Assembly (NCBI GenBank): GCA_963969395.1
Contig: OZ017801.1
Coordinates: 15,257,611 to 15,321,610 of the forward strand
Origin: Pseudoscleropodium purum
Lineage: Eukaryota; Streptophyta; Bryopsida; Hypnales; Brachytheciaceae
Direction: 5' to 3'
DNA: 64,000 nt
Position 1 is the first letter of the stretch; each line of letters opens with the position of its first letter. A program made the position numbers and the translations under genes. Shown in pieces: positions 26,101 to 37,800 of the stretch. The notes beneath the pieces are model-generated. The model saw nothing but the letters and a program-made list of their open reading frames with translations. It made no database searches and was not told the DNA's origin.

Positions 26101-27775
26101 GTTAAGACTTGGAGCTCTGAATTTGAGCTTGCGCATTAATGGTCATGAGTTCAAGTGAGAATTCAAGGCCTTTTTTCCAATTTTAGAGAATACATATCTC
26201 ATTCCATCTTTATAGCTAAATTTGTGAATTTTTCTGTGTTTGTTGTTGTTTTCAGGGATGTCTTTGAGAGGACCTCCTGGGTGTTTGTAGGGTTAATACC
26301 ATCTTGCACAGCCAGGCTTTGGATCTACAAGTGATGCACAATGATTGTACTTAGCAAACAGCAACCAGTGTTTGGGTTGGTATCAGTTGGTGGGAGTGTT
26401 GTCGTGGGTGGGAGGGTTTTGCAACTCCACAATAAAATATTTCAGAAGGAGTACTGGACACTTTGTGAATCCCATGCCAACCCAAAGACGCAACCAACTT
26501 TGCAACCCCCAAAGGCCAAGGTTTGTACTTAATCTTGATGCATGTGTTTTAATCATTCTTGCATTTTTATTTCCAGTATCAGTATGAGTATTTTGCTGAT
26601 TTTGTGCCAAACAATGTAGTATGAGCTTTCAGGAATTTAAGAAGATATATAATTTGTAAATAACAAAATATTTTTGGATAATGTTGAAACATAGTCTTGT
26701 GCACTTTAGTTCTGAATCTTTGGTCCTTCACATTTATTTTGCAGAAGTTATGGCCAAATACCAACCCTCCTGGACTCTTGGAGGCTCAAGATAGAAAATA
26801 GTTTCTTGTAAGCACACTTTACAACGATATTGACACACAATTGATCAAAGAGCACTCCGAAGAAACTCATCATGAATTATTTAAATATGGAATTTATAAT
26901 GTTGTAATCCATCATGCAGATTTATTAAGGAAATCTCCTGTACAATTGTTGATCATGTGATTTCGGCTCTTGTGTTTGTTTAGGTTGTAAACTTGTAGTG
27001 AATACTCTGTTTGCAAAGCAGTTACAAGAGATTCTGCAAATGTGTGTACGTTCACTGATGTCTAAGGGGGCATTCTTCGTTTTTGTGTACTTTGGCATTT
27101 GGGTTAACTGAACCCTTTTAACAGGTTTGCCACGCTGTTTTTTCTATTGCCAATGGGTCATCCTTAGTGTCCCTTTGTTTAATTGCTCTAGTACAAATGT
27201 TTTGAAGATTCATGTTTCCTATGACCATGCTCAAGTCGATCAGTTTTGCTTGTTCTACACCTGGTGTCACTACTACTTATATTTCAGTGGAGTTTGGCTT
27301 TCCTTTAGTTTTATCCTTTATGTGGTAGCTGAGGTAGAGGATACTCTTTACGGACAAGAGATTCATGATTTTGATTGATGACATTGTAGAAAAAGTTGAA
27401 TTTAAATGAGGAAGTTGTTTATATCATTAGATTGAGCAAAGAACATTGCATTGTGTTGTATATATGCACATATAAGAATCTCCATTTCAATTCTTTGAAA
27501 CTGCTAAAAATATTGCTATGTGTATTTTCGATAGAAAATATTTCTTTCGTTTGGAAGGCATCTCTGGTCAGTCAGTTATAAACCAGGTTAGTATGTGATA
27601 ATCACTTATGGCTTTGAAATAGTTTCCTTTAGGGTGGTTTAGGGTTTAGGGCTTTGAAAGTTGGTTGAAAAAAGTGTGTGTGTAAGAGAGAATTGATGAA
27701 GGCAAAAGGCGGAATTGTTTGTGTGATTACTGAAAGAGGAATGAACAAGATTGACTGATTTTTGCTTCCAATCTT
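23110..27775. other. Repeat-rich intergenic DNA, no confident gene
   Basis: The stretch is mostly AT-rich, with a modest GC rise around 23740-24780. Several short frames occur but none matches a family I know. A GATACGGATAT-type repeat lies at about 25755-25790 and a perfect inverted repeat TATAGTGACAC/GTGTCACTATA at 25894-25925. Around 26240-26530 and 27120-27380 the sequence looks less random and could be decayed upstream parts of the transporter relic that follows, but I could not align them. Confidence 0.4.
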
Positions 27776-28641
27776 GCTGCCTTTGCATGGGCAGCTGTTC
27801 CAGCAGCACTATTTAACAGTGGCTTGAAATATATGCAAGTTTTCATTGAGTTTGGTCAAGGTTTTGACATTCAAATTGCAATCAAATTGTAATTCTACAG
27901 CTTTTGCTTTTTGCTGTTACTTTGAGCCCTAGTCCTCTTTCTTTTTTGTATTTCTTCTTTCCTTTTCTATCATCATTTTATCTGTATTACATGAGAACCG
28001 TATCGTTCTTGCTTTGTTGGCACTACTCATTCGTGACTTTTTGTGCTTTTCTCAACTGTTGCATGCTTGGTCGTTGCCTTGAACTACTTAATTTGAATAA
28101 TGAGGTTATATGCAGGTTTGAAAATATTAACAGTGTAGTATGCAAGCTTTGATCAGTTTTGCTTTCCAGCAGAGGCTAACAGAGTTCTTGCACGAGTGTT
28201 ATTTGTCAAACCGTGTGTATTATGTAGCATCAACTTTGCGCAGTCTTTCAAATGCAGATCAAGTATAACTCTCACTTTCTCCAACAACAGTGAATAATTT
28301 GCATTCTTGAACTATGTGATACAATACTAGTAGAACCCTCGGAGTGATCTTGATGACACTACAAAATGTACAGAATTTTGGATCATGGAGAAGTTTCTTG
28401 TGATGATGCTTTGTAAAAGTTCTCAACATAATTTAATTTTACTGCAAAAATTCTTTAATTACTCCCTAATGCATGTGTTTTTTTTCTTGCTCTAACATAT
28501 GGTTTCTTGGGGGTCAGATACACTGTGCTAGATGAATGCACATCAGCAGTGAGTGCTGAAGGGAAGAAAACATGTACAAGAATTTGCAGGAGAGTGGCAT
28601 CACCTTGAATTCAATAACCCACCGCCTTGCCTTTAAGAAGT
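27776..28641 (+). pseudogene. ABCD-type (peroxisomal) ABC transporter relic
   Basis: Three fragments of an ABC subfamily D half-transporter lie in the correct order. The first, about 27776-27837, reads AFAWAAVPAALFNSGLKYMQ, matching the ABCD region with LPA..VNS..KYL. The second, 28170-28262, is bounded by ccag and gtataa and reads LTEFLHECYLSNRVYY then ending NADQ, matching the following L..YF....YY....D.R..NPDQ segment. The third, about 28518-28641, is bounded by tcag and gtaagc. It holds the Walker B/D-loop YTVLDECTSAVSAEGKK and, after a one-base frameshift, GITLNSITHR with the switch histidine. Everything between NADQ and Walker B, including the Walker A and signature regions, is missing. 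With the frameshift this is a non-functional relic of a fatty-acyl transporter gene. Confidence 0.8.
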
Positions 28642-30028
28642 AAGCCTACCCAACATACTTGTCCTCTCGACTGTCAATACTTTAGGGTCCTAAGACAATG
28701 CAGACACTCTTCCTATCTTTCTTTTGTGATCTTCATTTAAATGTATCAATTCTTGTAAATTTGTCAAACAATGTCCATTTTCGACAAAATTACCAGAGTC
28801 CTTTGACTCTGAAGACTCTTGAGTTCCCTGGATTCTCTATTGCACAATCCATGGAAAACTTTGATTTTTCATGGCAATAAAACAATACCTTGCTTTCCAA
28901 ACATTGAACCACTGATCAGTGTATGAATTTTTTTTATCAGTGTAAGAATTTTTTGACAAATGGATGGTCATCCACTTTGAAAACTAAATAGAATTCAAAA
29001 ACTAGATCTGCTTTGGTGCATGCTTTAATTTGTCATTGTCTAGCCATTGTCTATGTGCAATAAATGTTTCTTTAACAATTTCAAGAATGAGTTTTTCACG
29101 GTGTAGATTTTTACAGAAAGAGAAAGAGTTGAACTTATTGTTTCATTTGATTGATTGTTACCTATGAAGTGTGTCAAATGTAATTTTTGTGGAATACATT
29201 TTCAAATTATAACAATTGATCTTGGGTGTTGTCACACTTCCTCACATTTTCAACATATGAAAAATGTCTTCCTAGATGGTGAGGAGTTAATAATAGGAAT
29301 TATGCTTAAATATTTAATTTCACAACCTAAGTGTCGTTACCTCATTGTAAAATGTTGTGTTCATAGGATTCAGTTGAAATGTAGAGTTATAATTGTGAAT
29401 AGAACACTAAAACCTCTTTAACATTACACTCCAAAAAAGTTTGGATGCATAATTATAACAATTGATGTAATAGAATTTTTTTTGCAAGTACATAACAATC
29501 TTGAATTTGTTGGAAGACCATTGATTTGCAAGAAATCATGTGTAGGCTTTTATGGAGTTAATTATTAGAATATCGGATAGAATAATAGAAAATATTGAAT
29601 AAGACTCAAATAGTTAAGAGAGAATTGAGAGCCCAAAGGTACCTTTATAGACAAAATAAAATATCCTTATCTATAAGAAAGATTTCTTTTAAAGATGAAT
29701 AGTACTTTGTTTAAGAATGTTACATGTCTATAGCCTCACAAGGTCAAGGGAAAGCATTGTATTTGTGGCATGATTCATTTGTGGCCAATTGGAGCCACTA
29801 TATATGAGTTGTGTACTATAGTTTTAATGATATATAATATTTGCAACACTAATAATGAACTTTAATACTAAATTTCAATAATACGAATAGTGTTATCAAT
29901 ACTATTTATCAACTATTGTACATTTTTGTAGTGCTTATATTAACATGTAGTGCAAAAATGTCAAAAATATCATTAATGTTATCAATGCTATATGTCAATA
30001 TGAACAATATATGTCAACTAAATGAGAA
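28642..30028. other. AT-rich spacer, no gene seen
   Basis: AT-rich sequence downstream of the transporter relic. A plus-strand frame at 29155-29421 (88 codons) has no recognisable motif and base use like its surroundings, so I do not call it. Confidence 0.45.
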
Positions 30029-30843
30029 TTACCCCCCTAAAGGTTTTTGACTATGTTTTCACCAAAAACTCTCCAAAACTGCCATTTCTAATATAAGTAT
30101 CAAATTTTAGGAAAAAACCCATTTTTGGACACATGTAACCATAGGATCTTGTAGTAAGCTAGTTTTAAAAGATGTGGAAAAAATTTCAGAAATTTCCATT
30201 GTATAGATTGCAAGATATTAGTGTTTGAATTGACAAACCTTTTTTTTTGGTCCTATGAAAAATTGGGCAGTTGCAATTCGCAAGGTCGCATTTGTATAAA
30301 AAAATCTCCAAAATGGTAGTTATTCTTTTGATTCATTGTTCAAGAGAAGTTGACTACATGTATGAAAAAATCCAAATCATTTGGAATTGTACAACATATA
30401 AAAAAATAGTAAGTAGAAAATAGAGAATGATTCAAAATACTAAATTGGTAATAATTTGTTTATGAAATTGAAAAATGCCAATTCCAATAGTTGTAACAAA
30501 CAATCTTCATCTTCTCTCTATATATCTTACTTCATTAATCAAAGTGGAATGCTTCAAAGTTTTCCACAAATATATAAATCTTGAAAACCAATTTCAAATT
30601 TTTATTTCTTAAAAAGCGATTTTTTAAGAATTTTGTGGACTACCTAAAGTTCATTGAAAAATACATTTCATGCAAAAACTTTTTAATCATGTAGTCAAAA
30701 GTTATGAAAATTGTTGAGCCTTAAAGCTACTCCTTGGACACATGTTGTGGGAAAATTTCAAAGAAAAAAAATTCCATTTATAGTAAGCTGCCCAAAATTG
30801 CTATGTTGCCAAAAAAAATCCAGTTTGGTCATTTAGGGATTAA
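30029..30843 (+). mobile_element. TTAA-type element, copy 3
   Basis: About 815 bp, shorter than the usual 930 bp because of an internal deletion in the second half. The left end reads TTACCCCCCTAAAGG (TTAA changed to TTAC) and the right end CATTTAGGGATTAA. It shares the blocks TTTTTGACTATGTTTTCACC, GGATCTTGTAGTAAGCTAG and GATTGCAAGATATTAGTG with copies 2, 4 and 5. Confidence 0.78.
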
Positions 30844-31714
30844 AGTGAGTTAGGTAATAGGGTAAGTTACACTAAATGTAACATAACACTAAATATCAAA
30901 ATTATTGAAGTGGTACAAAGTGGCAGGATTAGAATAGCTTACCTATCATGGAAATTATATTTCTGAGACTGTCCAAAAAAATTCCATGATTCCAGATTAA
31001 CACAATTGGTTCAAAGAGAAAGTTCACAGAACATGAACACTTTGAACCCCTCAATAGCCCGTATTTTTCTTCTCTGAAGTATTTTAACAGTCCAGCTTTC
31101 TGTAGATATTCTTCTGTAGATAGAAAGGGAAACTCTTATTGCGAAGGGCGGGTCGGTCTTGAAGCAAGGTGACCGATTTTAGTGAAAGCGTCTAGTATAT
31201 GTGTTCTATTGGAAATCCCTTGAACATTACAACTTCAGATACAAATTTGGGAATATGATGACCACGCAGGGAAGTTGTCACAGTGGATTTTTCAAAAATG
31301 GTGTCCCAAATTCTACACAGAGCATGGAATGGTGTATTGGGTTACAATTCTTCATTAGTCCACTAACAAGTTTGTATTAAAAAGTGATCGAATTCAACCA
31401 GAGATCGCACACAGACCTGATACTGGTTGGCAGCTGCATTTGAAAGCCGGTTCCCGATTCACGTCCTAAAGCCGCAGAGATGAAAGCAAATGTCGGATTG
31501 TATTAAAATCCTGAATGATCACGATACAATGAGCGATAAACTCGATGAAAGCAGTTGTCATATCCTTTGCAGTATGTGCTGAGAACTGAGCTTTTGCAAT
31601 TCGGACTTATAAGTATGATAATCTCAAATGAATGAAAATGTTGATGTACCTTGGATAACTCTAATTCTCACACTGACTTGGTGTTAGTGACGTTGAATAT
31701 AGAACCAGGTGAAA
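30844..31714. other. Downstream region of the membrane-protein gene
   Basis: GC rises from about 31100 rightwards, and the 3' untranslated region of the minus-strand gene ending at 31715 probably lies here. No open frame of note was seen. Confidence 0.4.
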
Positions 31715-32908
31715 TCATTCATCGATTGGAACGACACCAGAGATCCACAAAACAGAGATAGGCGGTACAGATTTATCTAGCACGACACTGGAGTAGTTGT
31801 TCGCAATAGGTTGCGGTTTGTCGGCCTGTTTCAGCCAACACTCGCCAAATTTATGCTCGTATCCATCTGGGGACGGACATCCACTCTTTTGCGGACAGAA
31901 CACCCAGACATTGCACTTGGGTTGTCTTCCTCTGGCGTAGGAGGCCTGCTTTGAACATGCCTTGCAGCACTCCGCTGCATTGCTCACATGATGAGTTAAG
32001 CCCCACCGCACTGCGATTCCGGCGAAGTCTGTGTTGGGCTCCGCTTGGCACTTCTCAGGCGGAAGAAGATGTCTCTGGATCGCTCCTATTGCGTCGTCTG
32101 TCACTGCTGGTACACCTTGTTGACTTGCCTCTACTTTTGTCAACTCTTGCACTTCCTCTTCCTCAGTTTTGTCATTGGCGTTCTCTGCAACCTGTGTATG
32201 TAGACAAAACCTATTTAAGGACATTCTTCAAAGGCGTTGTTATTGGATTCAGGTGGTGTGAGCTTCACATGTTTAACACGAACCTATATAGGCAACAACC
32301 CACAACAAGGAAACGGCACCGTGGATAGCTCTCGTCAGAGTACGATTCAGGGTGAACTGTGTGCAGTACACTTTGCCGTGTTCCCCCTTTTGCAGGATTT
32401 TGCCCCTACGTATTCCAGTAATCGTAAGCAAACCATCATAGAATGGAGGAGAGAATCTATACTCTACCTGTGTAAGGAGATGCCGTTGAGAAACTATAGT
32501 ATACTCTATTTGATATTGCATACTAGACAAAGACCAGAGGACAACCAACACTGATAAATCGGAAACACTTTAGAACTCAAGAAAGGCTAGAAAAGGTCCA
32601 ACCTTTCTTTGGATGCCCATAGCCACCTCTGCTTCAATGTCTTTCACACGCAACATAAGTATCAGAGGCGCCCTTTGACGACGAAATTCGATGGCTGCCT
32701 TCCTATTCGCCTGTTGCAGAGTTGTCAAATCCTCCCTCTGTGATCTGTAAGGATTTGAGCCTCTAAAGCAATTAGGCAAAAAGGAGGTTTCCGATGAGCG
32801 GAGCATGATTTGGAGCACGCACAGTGTCACCACCAAATGACCTAGACCACAGAATATCACTGTAACCCGCTTGCACATTCGCGAAGGATCTGCTGCGGGG
32901 AAAGCCAT
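31715..32908 (-). CDS. Type II membrane protein with PAN/apple-like domain
   Basis: Two exons, 32603-32908 and 31715-32191, joined in phase 0 across an intron with a GT donor (gttgga) and CAG acceptor; 260 residues. A short cytosolic start is followed by one hydrophobic segment (about 14-36, VTVIFCGLGHLVVTLCVLQI), which suggests a signal anchor, then a charged linker with an acidic run (EEEE at about 112-115). The C-terminal region (about 149-224) has nine cysteines, including CCKAC, CNVWVFC, GC and ECWLKQ. The spacing and the W and CWLK motifs resemble PAN_4/apple domains, which bind protein or carbohydrate. I infer an endomembrane or cell-surface protein with a lumenal or outside C-terminus. 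The exact family name and function are unknown to me. A phase-compatible acceptor (CCGCAG) just inside this first exon would allow splicing from the tentative exons upstream (33306-34482) as an alternative start. Confidence 0.75.
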
Positions 32909-33305
32909 GGCCTCTCTCGTCGTCCACTTGTTTTCACACGCTCGTGAGTATCCAATTCAAAATTTCGACGCATTCGTTCTGAAATTGTGACCTACTCATT
33001 CCCGGTTCTATCCCGTGCCTCCAGCTAAACTGCGACAACCGATCTGAAACCGTTGAATCTGCCAACGATGTAGCACACCTCTGCCTGCAAGACCTGTGGT
33101 ATCAAACACTCCTGACATTAAGTAATATCTTCTCGTTCCAGTCATTGGGTCGTTTCCACATTGTCGCCCATTTGAGAACGCAATCTGCACCTCAAGTGCC
33201 CGGCAAGAAAACTAACAAGCCTCCCTCCAGAATCACGCAATCCACAAGCAGATACCACCTAGTCAATAAAAACCATCCGTCAATACCTTTCTACATCACA
33301 ATCAC
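32909..33305. other. Upstream region of the membrane-protein gene
   Basis: Probable promoter/5' leader of the gene starting at 32908, or an intron if the exons at 33306-34482 belong to it. No convincing coding exon: a minus-strand frame ending near 33008 could splice on after 33306 but has no recognised motif. Confidence 0.35.
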
Positions 33306-34482
33306 CTGGATACACCACCACGACTCCCGCTCCTCCTTTCAACCACCTCTTTCCAAAAAGTAATGGCACAGAAAACTCCAAGAAAACTCTTCTGACAAGG
33401 ACCTGAGAGTACTTTTTCCCAAACAAATGAAAAGCCGATCGACTTCTGGAATACTGCTCGGCCCTCACTCATTCATAACCAATAATGTATCCAATCATCA
33501 GAAATCGACCACCACAGCAATTATGTCTAGCAGGCGAAATCCCTTCCCCAAAAGATTAACTCAATCACAGTCACAAGAAGAAGTTAACGAAGACGAATGT
33601 TTCAAAATTCTAATGGAGGAATAAAACCTCGCAGTAATCTATCAGCAATGTTCCATCACCAATCACGCACGTTCATGCACTGATGGTCATTAGAAGCTAT
33701 GAACGTGCACTAATGATCATAGTACTAATTAATTCGACCACAACAATAAAATCGTAGAGGTGACTCAGAAACCCCGAGATTGTCTCTTTCTCTACAAGAA
33801 CACATTAGCAGAGCTAGCTAAAAGTAGACGAATATCCAAATTTCAAAAGGAGGAATGAACTTCATAGCAGAACAGCAATGTTTCATCACCAATCACGCAT
33901 GCATACAACAACATGATCATTAAAAGCTAATTAGAACTAATCCAAAAGGCGAAATGTCTTCCACAAACTGATCCACTAATTCTCTCCAAGAACATACAAG
34001 AAGGGCTGAAAGAGGACGAATGTTCCCAAACTTAAAAGTAAGAATAAACCTCACAATAGCACTGCGACTGGCTGCTTCTTTACAAGAACACTATGATCAT
34101 CAAAAGCTAAGTCGACCACAGGACTTACTCCAAAACACGAAATCCCTAGATTAACTCAAAGAAGTCGATCCGACTGTTTCAAAATTTAGAAGCAGGTGTA
34201 AACAGCACATTAGCACAATAATGTTGGACTAAATTCCAACTCCAGATCGAGTCCAACGAAGTATTCGAAAGGCAAGGCGATAATTACGCACTTCTTCAAG
34301 AGATCTGAGAAGCGGTCGGGTAGGCCATGCCAGGGCAACGGGATACAGGTTTTGAGAAATTCGGGAAGAAGCAATAAGTTTGCAGCACCACGTCCCGGTC
34401 TTCCGCAGATTCTTATTGCAAGCAACTCTGTCACAGCAGGTGATGGCCTACGGCCATCGCCATGCGTCTCTGTTGCATCCAT
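33306..34482 (-). CDS. Tentative two-exon gene start, unknown function
   Basis: Exon A (34292-34482) begins with ATG and reads MDATETHGDGRRPSPAV, then LLLLPEFLKTCIPLPWHGLP, ending LLKK at a GT donor (gtgcgt) in phase 2. Exon B (33306-33391) follows a TCAG acceptor in the matching phase and reads RVFLEFSVPLLFGKRWLKGG then VVVVYPG before a gtgatt donor. The two join in frame, which supports a real transcript, but I do not recognise the protein. After exon B the frame could end after an acceptor near 33080 (stop at about 33015), or splice into the membrane-protein gene downstream. The 900-bp first intron holds about four degenerate tandem repeat units. The start codon is only 330 bp from the right arm of the inverted duplication. 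Confidence 0.4.
33530..34230. repeat. Intronic degenerate tandem repeats, about four units
   Basis: Related blocks recur at uneven spacing (about 230, 190 and 150 bp): GACGAAT followed by an AAA-rich stretch at about 33594, 33826 and 34015, with a weaker copy near 34165. GCGAAAT/CACGAAATC motifs precede them (33535, 33950, 34138). ATCACCAATCACGCA occurs at about 33655 and 33888, and GATCAT..AAAAGCTAA at about 33915 and 34090. An unrelated 10-bp perfect hairpin GCACGTTCAT/ATGAACGTGC lies at 33667-33708. Confidence 0.6.
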
Positions 34483-34809
34483 GATGCGACGAGAAGATGA
34501 AGTACTCAGTGCGCTGGTCAGGGGTTTTGCAGTAATGATGATGGTGATGGTGCAGCAGCAGCAAGAGTAGAAAACGGAGGGGTTTGTACAAGAATGGAGT
34601 GGCCGTTACTCTGCCGTGGCTGCTGGAGATGAAGACGGTACCGCCACAAGGAGGGCCTGTGTTTTGCTAAATTAGTGAAGGTAAAAGCGCCTATAACCCC
34701 CTGATTTAGTAATTCCGCATACTTTGAGTTGGAAACAGCACGTGAGATTATTTTCCACACATTAGCAATTGAAAAAGACGATTTTTAAAAAACAAATTGA
34801 TAATTTTTT
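34483..34809. promoter_or_regulatory. Short upstream region between tentative gene and right arm
   Basis: These 327 bp separate the minus-strand ATG at 34482 from the right arm of the inverted duplication. If the tentative gene is real, its promoter lies here and faces the truncated kinase copy on the other side, so a bidirectional promoter could transcribe the truncated kinase. No TATA element could be assigned with confidence. Confidence 0.3.
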
Positions 34810-37800
34810 TAAATCGACTGAAGCGTTGATAAAAGAGAAATATGGTCATTACGAACTTCATTTCAAGTTTGCTTCGTATATACAGTACAGTGTAAGAAGC
34901 GATTTGATGTAAGATCGATACTTTGGTCTGTGATTCAGGTACTTGCGAGGAAATTTTCTCACAGGTAGGATTCCTGGGGAGCTCGGCAATCTGCAGAACC
35001 TCAGAATATTGTGAGTGGCTCATTTCATTGAAATTCGCCTATCAGAGAGGCATCACTCCTTGAAAGTAATCCGAATAACTCGTTTATTTATTGAAGACAT
35101 GGCACTGAGAGATATACTGCGAGAAAATCGGTTTAGGGCTTAGGGCTTAGATTCTACAGAAATTGTGCCGGCATGATGCCCTCGCAGATGCTGTTCAGCA
35201 CTTAAGGAAAGAATTGACATTGTTATTGCCCACATTTTTGTAGGGATATTTCTAACAACGGATTGACCGGCAGCATCCCCCAATCTATCGGGCGACTGTC
35301 ACAGCTCATGTTCCTGTAAGGGCCGCCACTTCTTGGGTTTATTTTTTCTCATGCCTGTTTCACATATTCTCAGATATCTTATTTAGCCTCAAGAAATAAG
35401 CCCAGAAGAAATCGTTGATCACACATTTCAGACCCTCGTTCACCCTCCCATCCATCGTCCAAATATGGGCCGGTCAACTATTATCCTGCTTATCCCTAAT
35501 CAGCGACATTGCAATCGGTCAAGTTACATGTTGGGATTTTCTGTATCTCCTGAGAGAAATCTGGGTTTTTTCTTTGCTCAGAAATATCTCGGCCAACTTC
35601 CTCGTCGGAAGGATACCCACAGTCGGAGTGCTGGCCAATTTCGGCATTCTCTCGTGAGCTTATGAAATCCTGGGTGATGAAATCATTATCAAGTTATTTG
35701 TTTCTCAATCATGATTCTATGATTTCATTTGATCCATTTTAACTGGTCATTATCGTCGTCCAGGTTCTCTTCAAATCCTGGACTATGCGGACTCCAAGTC
35801 AATGTCTTATGCCAGAGTATTCCTCCCAGCAGTACTCCAAACACCTCAGTACTCCAACCTCCTGACATTTCTCCAGCTCCAGCTGTTGAACCCTTGCCTT
35901 TAGCAGGTAAGCTTCTGGCACACTTACTGATGGTCATCTGTGTTGAATTGTCTATTCGTGGTTGGCATTGGTTTGCAACAAAGGGTATGGAAAAAGCTTG
36001 CCGTAGTTCTGACAACAAAAAGACGTGGCGGAATCTAGGACTGACGAATGGATCAACACCAGCCGGAGGCTATGCAAACAGCCTTTTGATAAGCGCCATG
36101 GGCACCGTTGGCATTGCTCTCCTGGTAGCTGTTGTCTGCTGCCTGGGCTTCTACATTTACAGGAAGCGTTGCAGTAATCTGCACCAAAAGGTCCAAGTCA
36201 GCAATGCAGATGGTCTCTTTCCTTCCCTCTGATTTCAAAGTCGAGCATGGGTTGTGGTTATCAATATCTGATTTAGTAAATTCTGGTCTTATATTAAATA
36301 ATGCACTACATTGTCTGATCATTGACAAGTCGATCTTGGTTTCTGTTTCGCAGGTTCTAAATTGGTGATGTTCCACAGTGATTTGCCCTACACTAAAGAT
36401 AAAATAATCATGAAGATAGAAAACTTAGGCGATTCGGATATAATTGGATCCGGTGGATTTGGGACCGTGTACCGCTTAGTCATGGATGACGGTTGCATGT
36501 TTGCTGTCAAGAGAATTGTGAAACAGGGGGTGAGCTCCTCGCGATTGTTCGAACAAGAGTTGGGAATTCTAGGCAGTTTTAAGCACCGAAACTTGGTGAA
36601 TCTGCGTGGTTACTGCAATGCGCCTTCAGCCAACCTGTTGATCTATGACTACTTAACGCAAGGAAACCTTGACGACAATTTACACGGTAGTCGCGCTTTT
36701 CTGTCCTATTTTGAGAGAATTTGAGGACATTTGTATAAAGTTGTCAATATCGATTCGTTGATGATCGTGTTCGTCTACGCAAATTAATACTGAACAGTGA
36801 TTTGCGCTTCTAGTCTGAGATTTTGTTGAATAACTATGGGAAAACGAATATTCCAAGTTTTTAAGACTTCTAGTTCATTGGTATAACTTGTGACTGCAAC
36901 ATCATGATATTAATTCGATCTTGACTGCAGAGAGATCGCCAACTCAGGAGCGACTAAGCTGGAATACACGAATTAAAATTGCGATCGGCTCAGCTCGAGG
37001 AATTGCTTATCTACACCACGACTGCGTTCCCCGAATCATTCATAGGGATATCAAGTCCAGCAACGTTCTCTTAGACGAGAATTTGGAGCCTCATGTGTCC
37101 GATTTTGGCTTGGCAAAGCTATTGGAGGACAATTCCTCCCATGTAACAACGATTGTTGCTGGCACATTTGGTTATCTGGCACCGGGTAAGTGCTTCTCCA
37201 TCCAATTTCCGAACCTCGCGATATGTGAAGGGTCTGATATGTCAAGGGTTCAAAGGGGTTCTAAGAGGTTCATCACAAAGGTACTAACTGACAGAGCGTA
37301 TGGGATGCTTGTGCAGAGTACATGCACAGTGGGCGGGCCACAGAGAAGGGTGACGTCTACAGCTACGGTGTCATGCTACTGGAATTGATTAGCGGCAAGC
37401 GGCCTACTGACGCCTCGCTCATTGAGAAAGGATTGCACCTAGTTAGTTGGGTAAGGATTCTCGATCGCAGTCTTGTAATCTATACTTAAATATCCCGCTC
37501 CAGGATGTAGAAGCCCTGTCTTGAACTGCGAGAATAACATCGCCTGCTTGTGGTGTTATTTTCCATTGCTTGAGATCAAAATACCATCGGTAGATTGTTC
37601 CAAATCTATGCTCTAATTTCAATTTTAAAATGTTAAACATTCAACAATAGGTATCCATTTATCATCCAGACTTAGGACGTCTCGGCAGTTTCGCTTCTGG
37701 GTACACGCTTGGAATCAGCTGATCCTGATCCTGACTTGTTTGCAATCAAAAGATCTTGCTTGCAATTAAAAGATCATCTTGTAACGACTCAAAAATCGAG

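Noticed and set aside
26745..26800. LWP-like peptide resembling the ABCD region after Walker A
   Set aside because: It lies upstream of the membrane-domain fragments, the wrong order, and only three residues match, so it is probably chance.
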